NCBI GenBank assembly: GCA_023391395.1
Contig: JAEWBA010000083.1
Location: 1-5,422 of the forward strand
Direction of reading: 5' to 3'
DNA: 5,422 bases
DNA from: Pseudomonadota bacterium
GTDB lineage: Bacteria > Pseudomonadota > Gammaproteobacteria > Burkholderiales > Burkholderiaceae_D
Positions 1 through 5,132 of the stretch are shown one piece after another (positions within the stretch are counted from its first letter, which is position 1; each line of letters opens with the position of its first letter). A program made the translations under genes and the position numbers. Below the pieces are notes generated by a model. The model searched no databases. It had not been told where the DNA came from and saw only the letters and a program-made list of their open reading frames with translations.

Positions 1-287
1 CCATCGAACACGCCTCGCGCCCTTACGGCCAAAGCGTGTGGGCCGGCAAGCCTGCGGGCATGATTGGCATCTCCATCGGCGCGCTCGGCACCTCGATGGC
101 GCAGCAGCATCTGCGTAACATGCTGGCCTACCTCGACATGCCGACCATGGGTCAGCCCGAAGCCTTCATCCAGTACAAGGATGGCATGTTCGATGCCTCC
201 GGCGCCTTCGGCAATCCCGACATCAAGCAGTTCGTGCAGGGATGGATGGATCGCTATGTGGAGTGGGTGAAGAGGCACACGGCCTGA
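1..287 (+). CDS. NAD(P)H-dependent FMN reductase (ChrR/YieF-like), C-terminal part
   Basis: This is the C-terminal part (about 95 residues, read from base 3) of a flavodoxin-like NAD(P)H-dependent FMN reductase; the start lies off the left edge. Family members are roughly 180-190 residues, so about half is visible. Family-like features are the entry motif ASRPYGQSVWAGKPAG, the strand-and-loop segment MIGISIGALGTSMAQQHLRN, then LAYLDMPTMGQPEAFIQ and a final amphipathic helix ending WVKRHTA. Known members are soluble FMN-binding enzymes that use NAD(P)H to reduce quinones, azo compounds or chromate, and they are linked to oxidative-stress protection. Which substrate applies here cannot be read from the sequence. 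The gene ends at TGA 285-287 and converges on the DUF1269 gene. The family call is secure; a specific name such as chrR is not justified from half a protein. Confidence 0.9.
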   Translation, partial: IEHASRPYGQSVWAGKPAGMIGISIGALGTSMAQQHLRNMLAYLDMPTMGQPEAFIQYKDGMFDASGAFGNPDIKQFVQGWMDRYVEWVKRHTA

Positions 288-290
288 ATC

Positions 291-372
291 CTGCCCGCGG
301 GTGCGGCAGACTTGGTTCGACAGGACGCCTGCTGCACGCCGCGCCTTGCCGGGCAGCGCGGCCCCGCGCTGC
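291..372. terminator. Hairpins in the convergent gap, possible bidirectional terminator
   Basis: The gap between the flavin reductase stop (287) and the DUF1269 stop (388) contains two inverted repeats. The stronger has 8-9 bp arms, GCAGCGCGG at 353-361 and CCGCGCTGC at 364-372. A weaker one has CTGCC at 291-295 and GGCAG at 305-309. Both genes point into this gap, so a shared transcription stop is expected. Neither hairpin is followed by a clean run of T on either strand, so intrinsic termination is only a possibility; Rho-dependent ending or plain GC-rich complementarity is equally compatible. Confidence 0.4.
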
Positions 373-387
373 GTCCAGCAATTTGCT

Positions 388-936
388 TCAGGCCGCCGGC
401 TGAGAAGGCGCTGAACCGGCTTGCTGGCTGGTGCTCGAGAGTGCCGCCTGCAGGCGTGCTTCCTGTTCAGGCGAGAGGGAAGAGCGCAGCACCCGTCCGT
501 GGAAGCGCGAAATTTCACTCAGGACCTTTTCCGGCTGCGCCTTGCGGATCAGCACGAACAGGGCCGAGGTATTCGGCTGCAGCGTTTCCGCCAGCGACTT
601 CATGAAGTTGTCGTCGATGCCGTAGTCCGAGAGCTTGCCGGAGAGCGCGCCCGCGCCCGCGCCGACGGCCGCGCCGAGGGCGAAGCCGCCCAGCGGATTC
701 AGGAACAGCAGACCCACCAGCGATCCCCACAGACCGCCCCACAAGCCGCCGCCGGCCGCACCGGCTGCCATCATGTTGACGCTCTGCTTGAGCTGCACCT
801 TGCCGTCCGCCGTCCGTACGGCGACCACCGCGTCTTCCAGATCGATCAAATACTCCTTTTGCAACTGGCGCAATTCGGTCAGCGCCAGATCGGCATCGTT
901 CCCATTCTCAAAAGCGACCACGACCAGTTCCGACAT
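388..936 (-). CDS. DUF1269 domain-containing membrane-associated protein
   Basis: This 182-residue protein has the DUF1269 pattern. The N-terminal alpha/beta part (about 1-52) starts SELVVVAFENGNDADLAL and includes LIDLEDAVVAVRTADGKVQL. A glycine- and alanine-rich hydrophobic centre (about 57-100) includes the near-repeat GGLWGGLWG and GAAVGAGAGALSG. It is followed by SDYGIDDNFMKSLAETLQPN and the core strand TSALFVLIRKA, then a polar Ala/Ser/Gln tail from about 165. The family has no established biochemical function; the centre could insert in or pack against a membrane as a glycine-zipper-like hairpin. I chose ATG at 936 because GGTGGAG lies about 6 nt upstream; the GTG at 948 would overlap that ribosome site. 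There is no N-terminal signal peptide. The upstream redoxin is on the same strand but about 150 bp away, so separate transcription is likely. Family call firm, role unknown. Confidence 0.88.
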   Translation of the reverse strand: MSELVVVAFENGNDADLALTELRQLQKEYLIDLEDAVVAVRTADGKVQLKQSVNMMAAGAAGGGLWGGLWGSLVGLLFLNPLGGFALGAAVGAGAGALSGKLSDYGIDDNFMKSLAETLQPNTSALFVLIRKAQPEKVLSEISRFHGRVLRSSLSPEQEARLQAALSSTSQQAGSAPSQPAA

Positions 937-964
937 GACAATCTCCACCGAAGAAAGAATGAAT

Positions 965-986
965 GCGGCGCGGCTTTCCGCACCGC
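965..986 (-). promoter_or_regulatory. Strong hairpin in the DUF1269 leader (terminator/attenuator-like)
   Basis: Read on the minus strand, GCGGTGCGG pairs with CCGCGCCGC through nine base pairs (one G-U wobble) closed by a four-base AAAG loop. A T-rich run, ATTCATTCTTTCTT, follows directly, and then comes the ribosome site of the DUF1269 gene, whose ATG is 28 bases past the stem. The arrangement resembles an intrinsic terminator. It could end the redoxin transcript about 100 bases after its stop, attenuate read-through into the DUF1269 gene, or act as a protective 5' hairpin if transcription starts at about 987-990. The T-run is interrupted, so strength is uncertain. Confidence 0.45.
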
Positions 987-993
987 GTGATGG

Positions 994-1021
994 CTAGAGT
1001 CCTGGCCAAAAGCGGCGTTCC
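994..1021 (-). promoter_or_regulatory. Possible ECF/sigma-E-type promoter for the DUF1269 gene
   Basis: On the minus strand GGAAC (1021 to 1017) is followed after 18 bases by TCTAG (998 to 994). This resembles the GGAAC... / TCTGA layout and spacing of sigma-E-like ECF promoters. It would place the start of transcription near 987-990, just before the leader hairpin and about 50 bases before the ATG at 936. A short match of this kind can occur by chance in GC-rich DNA, and I see no good sigma-70 alternative in the 949-1085 gap. Confidence 0.27.
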
Positions 1022-1085
1022 GCACGCCGGAGAGGGTTTGATCTGTTTCAAAGAGAATGCGGCATGGGAAACTTTGCCGCTTAGA

Positions 1086-1649
1086 TCAGCAGTGCGTTTG
1101 TCTGCCGTCCACGCTGCATGCCTCCGCCGTGCAGGATGAATCGGCATCGCTGGTCCCATCGCTCGATGCAGGCACGGCATCCGCTTCATCCTGCTCCGCC
1201 AGCAATTGCCCGATCAGTGCCCCGGCGACCAGGTCGTTCAGGCTGCCGAAATGCTGCAGGCGGACGCGCCCGCGCCTGTCGATATAGATATGGCTGGGCG
1301 TGCCCTGCAATTGGTAGGCGGCCATGGTTTGCGGAATCGGGCTGCCGGAAGCGGCAAGGTCTATCCCGATCGGAAAGCGCAGTCGGTACTCGTGGACAAA
1401 AGCTTTCAATGCCGCCGGCGTCATGGCCTCGTGGTGCTCGAATACCGTGTGCAAGCCGAGAACTGCGACCCCGTTCTTTCCGAATGCCTCATGGATGGCT
1501 GCCGCCTGCGGCAGGCTGTAACTGACGCAGCCGGGGCACAGCATCTGGAAGGCGTGGATGACGACCACTTTGCCGCGCAGCGCCTCGAGCGTGATCGGAG
1601 AGGCCGTATTCAGCCATTCGGAGACTCGCAGGGGCGGTGCGAGGGACAT
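1086..1649 (-). CDS. Redoxin / thioredoxin-fold protein (AhpC-TSA/TlpA-like) with CPGC motif
   Basis: This 187-residue thioredoxin-fold protein is expected to catalyse thiol-disulfide exchange or peroxide reduction. Visible elements are GKVVVIHAFQMLCPGCV (about 27-42), with the redox pair C38 and C41; the strand VAVLGLHTVFEHHEAM (61-76); and GTPSHIYIDRRGRVRL (116-131), with the usual cis-proline at P118 and the beta hairpin after it. The tail (about 150-187) is acidic and Ser-rich and carries C173, C178 and a terminal C187. I chose ATG at 1649 because AAGGAG sits about 7 nt upstream and the fold begins soon after; the open frame back to 1742 reads as leader sequence. I see no signal peptide or lipobox, so it is probably cytoplasmic, unlike classic TlpA/ResA proteins. 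It is divergent from the kinase. Whether it acts as a peroxidase, reductase or thiol relay cannot be decided. Confidence 0.88.
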   Translation of the reverse strand: MSLAPPLRVSEWLNTASPITLEALRGKVVVIHAFQMLCPGCVSYSLPQAAAIHEAFGKNGVAVLGLHTVFEHHEAMTPAALKAFVHEYRLRFPIGIDLAASGSPIPQTMAAYQLQGTPSHIYIDRRGRVRLQHFGSLNDLVAGALIGQLLAEQDEADAVPASSDGTSDADSSCTAEACSVDGRQTHC

Positions 1650-1651
1650 GT

Positions 1652-1666
1652 CATGCTCCTTGCATG
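1652..1666 (-). promoter_or_regulatory. Redoxin ribosome binding site in the loop of a short inverted repeat
   Basis: On the minus strand the sequence reads CATGC-AAGGA-GCATG, a perfect 5-bp inverted repeat with most of the Shine-Dalgarno AAGGAG in the loop. The ATG at 1649 follows closely. The ribosome site supports 1649 as the start. The stem is short and the loop leaves the site exposed, so any effect on translation is speculative. Confidence 0.5.
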
Positions 1667-1781
1667 TCAATAAATTAACTCCCTGAGGCGTCTTATTGCC
1701 CGTCCTGCGCCTCGCAAGCAGAGAACTATTGACGCTAAGCAAAGGTCGCCGGCTTGTGCGGTTTCCCAGTTAACACCTCGC

Positions 1782-1787
1782 TATAAT
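1782..1787 (+). promoter_or_regulatory. Probable -10 box of the hybrid kinase promoter
   Basis: TATAAT at 1782-1787 is a perfect sigma-70 -10 hexamer, 45 bases before the kinase ATG at 1833. It predicts a transcription start near 1793-1795 and a leader of about 40 bases. The region 16-18 bases upstream has no good -35 (CGGTTT at 1759-1764 is the best-spaced candidate), and there is no extended -10 TG. This suggests a weak or activator-dependent promoter if it is used. Confidence 0.5.
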
Positions 1788-1796
1788 TCGAGCTTT

Positions 1797-1811
1797 GTCA
1801 AGTTGACTTGA
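1797..1811. promoter_or_regulatory. Palindromic possible operator at the kinase transcription start
   Basis: Two overlapping palindromes lie here: GTCAA-G-TTGAC (1797-1807) and TCAAGT-TG-ACTTGA (1798-1811). The loops (1-2 bases) are too short for a stable RNA hairpin, so if functional this is more likely a protein-binding site on DNA. It falls just after the start predicted from the TATAAT box, where a repressor could block initiation. It also contains TTGACA on the minus strand (1801 to 1796), a -35-like hexamer towards the redoxin gene, although I see no well-spaced -10 for it. Confidence 0.35.
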
Positions 1812-1832
1812 AGTTTCCGATAGAAAGGGCGT

Positions 1833-4235
1833 ATGGACAAGTCGGATGTCGCGTCCTCCCCAGGCTTTCTCTCCAACGGCGGGGAAGTTGGGGCACTCAT
1901 GCGGGCCCACGACTGGTCGACATCGCCGCTCGGACCGCCCGATACCTGGCCGCAATCGCTGCGCTCGGTAGTCGGCCTCATGCTGAACTCCCGGTTTTCG
2001 ATGTTCGTTGCTTGGGGGCCCGAACTCGGGTTTCTGTACAACGACTCCTACGCCGAAATCCTGGGCGACAAGCATCCATTCGCCTTGGGCCGGCGGTTCC
2101 AGGATATCTGGGCTGAAATCTGGGGCGACATCTATCCCATTATCGTCCAGGCCCTGGACGGAAAAGCCACCTACTTCGAGAACCTGCCCCTGACGCTCAA
2201 TCGCAAGGGGTACTATGAACAAGCCTGGTTCACGTTCTCCTATTCTCCGGTGCGGGATGAGAGCGGTGCGGTCGCAGGCATGTATTGCGCCGTGACGGAA
2301 ACGACGCAGCAGGTGCTCGCGGAACGTCACCGGGAAAACGAAAATCAACGCCTGCACCGCTTGTTCGAGCAGGCACCCGGATTGATGGCGGTCTTTCGCG
2401 ATTCCGACCACGTCTTCGAGATTGCCAATGCGGTATATCGTCAACTGGCGGGAAACCGCAAACTGATCGGAAAGCCGGTCCGCGAAGCCTTGCCTGAGCT
2501 GGAGGGGCAAGGCTTCTTCGAACTGATGGATCGCGTCTTTACCACCGGGGAGCCTGTCAAGGGACGTGCCGTGTCGGTCAAGCTGCTGCGCGAGAATGGC
2601 GAGCTGGAAGAGCTCTTCGTCGATTTCCTCTATCAACCCATCCGGAACGCATTTGGCAAGGTAACCGGCATTTTTGTTGAGGGCGCCGATGTCACCGAGG
2701 CCATCACGGCGACCGCTGCGCTGCGCGAGAGCGAGCGGCGGATGCGACAATTGGCCAATACGATCCCCCAACTAGCATGGATGGCGGATGCCGATGGGTG
2801 GGTCCATTGGTATAACGATCGCTGGTACGAATACACGGGAACCACGTTCGAGCAGGTGCAGGGATGGGGCTGGGAATGCGTGCAGGACCCGGAGGTTCTT
2901 CCTGAAGCAATGCGGACGTGGAAAGAAGCGCTCAGCGCGGGAAATGCCACGCAGATGGCCTTTCCTCTGCGAGGAGCAGATGGGCGGTATCGCCAGTTCT
3001 TGACCACGGTCGCGCCGCTGCGTGATGCTTCGGGACAAATCGTGCAATGGTTTGGAACCAATACGGACGTGACCGAGCTAGAAGAAGCAAAGAACGAGCT
3101 GCGGGCTGCCAACCGGCGCAAGGATGAGTTCCTCGCCATGCTGGCGCACGAATTGAGAAACCCGCTTGCGCCGATCAGCGCCGCCGCCGAATTGCTCAAG
3201 CTCACGAGTATCGAAGGGGACCGGATGCGTGAGATGAGCGACATCATCGCACGCCAAGTGAACCATATGTCGGAGTTGGTGGACGACATGATCGACGTAT
3301 CGCGGGTGACGCGCGGCCTGGTGATGCTTCAGAAGGAAAAAATCGATTCCAAGGGCGTTGTGGCCGATGCCGTTGAGCAGGTTCGCTCCCTCATCGAATC
3401 GAAACATCAGCGTCTGACAATCCGAATGCCCCCGGAGCCGCCCATTCTGAAAGGCGACCGGACGCGGCTGATCCAGGTCTTTACCAATCTTCTGAACAAC
3501 GCAGCGAAGTACACGCCCGAGCATGGGCACATTGCCCTGCAAGTCGACGTGCAGCCTGACTGTGTCGAAGTCAGGGTGCAGGATACCGGGATAGGGATTC
3601 CCGCAGAGCTGTTGCCCCATGTATTCGAATTGTTCACCCAAGCGGAAAGGGCCTCCGACCGCTCCCAGGGCGGATTGGGAATTGGCCTGACTCTGGTAAA
3701 AAGCCTCGTGGACCTTCACGGGGGAAGCGTATCGGTGCAAAGCGAAGGGGCGGGCAGGGGAAGCACGTTTATCGTGCAGCTACCACGCGTGACCGAGACA
3801 AAGGAACAGGAAGCACAGGAACCGAAACATAATAAAGCCGATATGCCTAGCTCAATCAATCCATTACGGGTCATGGTGGTGGACGACAATGTCGACGCCG
3901 CCAAAACGCTCAGCTTGTTGCTGGAAACAGTGGGCCACAAAGTCGCCGTCGAATATAGCGCCGAGCCTGCGCTTGAGCGGGCGCGGCATCTTGCGCCACA
4001 CATCCTGTTTCTGGACATCGGATTGCCGGATATGGATGGCTACGAGCTTGTACGGAATTTGCGGGCAATTCCGGAAACGGCGCAATCCATGCTGGTCGCA
4101 GTGACGGGGTACGACCAGCCGCAGGACAAGGAGCGCGCCAGGCAGGCGGGCTTCGACCATCACCTGGTCAAACCGGTCAAGCTGGCCGCGATCCTGGGTT
4201 TGGTGGCCGATTTCGAGAACTCAAGGCGCCAGTGA
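1833..4235 (+). CDS. Soluble multi-PAS hybrid sensor histidine kinase with C-terminal receiver
   Basis: This 800-residue protein combines a sensor, kinase and receiver. Three PAS-like modules lie at about 25-157 (LGPPDTWPQSLR..., FLYNDSY, ending CAVTETT), 172-290 (ending GIFVEGADVTEA) and 300-416 (HWYNDRWYEYTG, ending WFGTNTDVTE). The kinase core has the H-box DEFLAMLAHELRNPLAP with phospho-acceptor H439, the N-box NLLNNAAKYT (552-561), G1 DTGIGIP (584-590), the F-box FELF (598-601) and G2 GGLGIGLTLV (613-622). The receiver (about 678-790) has acidic D684 and D685, phospho-acceptor D728, T758 and K780, so kinase and receiver both look intact. I see no transmembrane segment or signal peptide, which suggests a cytosolic signal. 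ATG 1833 is preceded by a short-spaced AAAGGG. No HPt protein or DNA-binding regulator is encoded next to it. The signal and output are unknown. Codons look less G/C-ending than in neighbouring genes. Confidence 0.96.
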   Translation: MDKSDVASSPGFLSNGGEVGALMRAHDWSTSPLGPPDTWPQSLRSVVGLMLNSRFSMFVAWGPELGFLYNDSYAEILGDKHPFALGRRFQDIWAEIWGDIYPIIVQALDGKATYFENLPLTLNRKGYYEQAWFTFSYSPVRDESGAVAGMYCAVTETTQQVLAERHRENENQRLHRLFEQAPGLMAVFRDSDHVFEIANAVYRQLAGNRKLIGKPVREALPELEGQGFFELMDRVFTTGEPVKGRAVSVKLLRENGELEELFVDFLYQPIRNAFGKVTGIFVEGADVTEAITATAALRESERRMRQLANTIPQLAWMADADGWVHWYNDRWYEYTGTTFEQVQGWGWECVQDPEVLPEAMRTWKEALSAGNATQMAFPLRGADGRYRQFLTTVAPLRDASGQIVQWFGTNTDVTELEEAKNELRAANRRKDEFLAMLAHELRNPLAPISAAAELLKLTSIEGDRMREMSDIIARQVNHMSELVDDMIDVSRVTRGLVMLQKEKIDSKGVVADAVEQVRSLIESKHQRLTIRMPPEPPILKGDRTRLIQVFTNLLNNAAKYTPEHGHIALQVDVQPDCVEVRVQDTGIGIPAELLPHVFELFTQAERASDRSQGGLGIGLTLVKSLVDLHGGSVSVQSEGAGRGSTFIVQLPRVTETKEQEAQEPKHNKADMPSSINPLRVMVVDDNVDAAKTLSLLLETVGHKVAVEYSAEPALERARHLAPHILFLDIGLPDMDGYELVRNLRAIPETAQSMLVAVTGYDQPQDKERARQAGFDHHLVKPVKLAAILGLVADFENSRRQ

Positions 4236-4275
4236 CGGCCCCGCCTTAACGGCTGTCTCGCGGAAGAAATCGCAA

Positions 4276-4297
4276 GGCGCGGCATCGATGCCGCGCC
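4276..4297 (-). terminator. Perfect 22-base palindrome, probable terminator of the GT26 gene
   Basis: The arms GGCGCGGCATC (4276-4286) and GATGCCGCGCC (4287-4297) are exact reverse complements, giving in RNA a stem of about nine pairs around a TCGA loop. On the minus strand it begins 16 bases after the glycosyltransferase stop (4314-4316) and is followed by TTGCGATTTCTTCC, a moderately T-rich stretch, which fits an intrinsic terminator for that gene. On the plus strand it lies 40 bases after the kinase stop but has no T-run after it, so it would be weaker in that direction. Confidence 0.6.
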
Positions 4298-4313
4298 GCG
4301 ACCGCTGCGGCGC

Positions 4314-5132
4314 TCAGTCCACCACGCTTTCCACTTCCTGCACCGCAAACCTGCGCAGGATCACCTGTCGCGTGAAGCCGACAATGAACAGGGTATTGGT
4401 CACCATGTAGCGCTTGAACAGGCGGCGCGGCTCGTTGGCGAGGCGATACAGCCATTCCATGCCGTAGCGCTGCCACGAGACCGGCGCACGCTTGACGACG
4501 CCGGCGTGGTAATCGAAGGCGGCGCCCACGCCGATCATCACGGCCTTGATGCGTCCGCGATGCTCGGCCATCCATTTTTCCTGCTTGGGACAGCCCAGTC
4601 CGATGAACACCACGTTGGCGCCGGAGCGGTTGATCATCTCGACGATGCGGTCGTCCTCCTCGCGCATCAGCGGACGGAAGGGCGGCGAGTAGGTGCCGCA
4701 GATGCGCAGGCCGGGAAACTGCTTGGCCAGGGCCGCGCGTAACAGCTCCAGCGTGTTCTCGGTACTGCCGTAGAAGAACACGCGGTGATTGAGGCGCTGT
4801 GCCGCGGCCAGGTACTTCAGCATGAGATCCGGGCCGTTGATGCGCTCCTGGTCCGGATGGCCGAGCCGGCGCAATGCCCAGGCGATGGGTGCGCCGTCGG
4901 GCGTGGCCATGTCGGCGTTGTTGACCGCGATCTTGAATTCGATGTCCTGAGTCGTGGTCACCACGGAATGCGCATTGCAGATGCAGACATAGCGCGATTC
5001 GCGCGCGCTCGCCCAGTTGGTGATGCGTGACAGGGCCTCCTCCCAGCTCAGGGCATCGATGAAGGCTTCCAGCACCGGCTGGCCCTTACGCTGCTCGGGG
5101 TACTCTTCGTATGGCTGCAATTGCGTCTTCAT
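4314..5132 (-). CDS. WecG/TagA/CpsF family (GT26) glycosyltransferase
   Basis: Members of this family move a sugar (often N-acetylmannosamine or its uronic acid) from a UDP donor to a lipid-linked sugar at the inner membrane, during surface polysaccharide, enterobacterial common antigen or teichoic acid synthesis. Of 272 residues, family hallmarks are CNAHSVV (52-58), NADMATPDGAPIAWALRRLG (72-91), where D79 aligns with the proposed catalytic Asp of TagA, RINGPDLM (97-104), VFFYGS (118-123), FIGLGCPKQEKWM (176-188), GVGAAFDYHAG (201-211), and the end block APVSWQRYGMEWLYRL with NEPRRLFKRY (233-242), the usual membrane-contact region. Donor and acceptor cannot be assigned. ATG at 5132 has only a weak GGAT upstream and overlaps the preceding GT gene by 47 bases. 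GTG at 5075, with AAGGG about 7 nt upstream, would give a 253-residue protein still containing all motifs. Confidence 0.93.
   Translation of the reverse strand: MKTQLQPYEEYPEQRKGQPVLEAFIDALSWEEALSRITNWASARESRYVCICNAHSVVTTTQDIEFKIAVNNADMATPDGAPIAWALRRLGHPDQERINGPDLMLKYLAAAQRLNHRVFFYGSTENTLELLRAALAKQFPGLRICGTYSPPFRPLMREEDDRIVEMINRSGANVVFIGLGCPKQEKWMAEHRGRIKAVMIGVGAAFDYHAGVVKRAPVSWQRYGMEWLYRLANEPRRLFKRYMVTNTLFIVGFTRQVILRRFAVQEVESVVD

Noticed and set aside
937..948. GTG at 948 as start of the DUF1269 gene
   Set aside because: The GTG overlaps the GGTGGAG ribosome site that serves the ATG at 936, and it would add four unsupported residues.
421..990. 189-codon plus-strand frame opposite the DUF1269 gene
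   Set aside because: Its Arg/Gln/Ala-rich composition is that of a shadow, and the minus strand has a clear family match and ribosome site.
1650..1742. Upstream extension of the redoxin frame to 1742
   Set aside because: The added residues do not resemble a signal peptide or the family, and a good ribosome site precedes ATG 1649.
1754..1787. TTGTGC at 1754-1759 as the -35 partner of the TATAAT box
   Set aside because: The spacer would be 22 bases, too long for a normal sigma-70 promoter.
1770..2771. 333-codon open frame on the minus strand opposite the kinase
   Set aside because: It lies antisense to clear PAS-domain coding sequence, has no recognisable domain, and covers the kinase promoter and start. 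Long antisense frames are common in GC-rich genes.
2633..3740. Two roughly 220-codon minus-strand frames opposite the kinase core
   Set aside because: They are Ser/Arg- or His/Gln-rich translations typical of shadow frames, with no family resemblance; the sense strand encodes the intact H-box and ATPase motifs.
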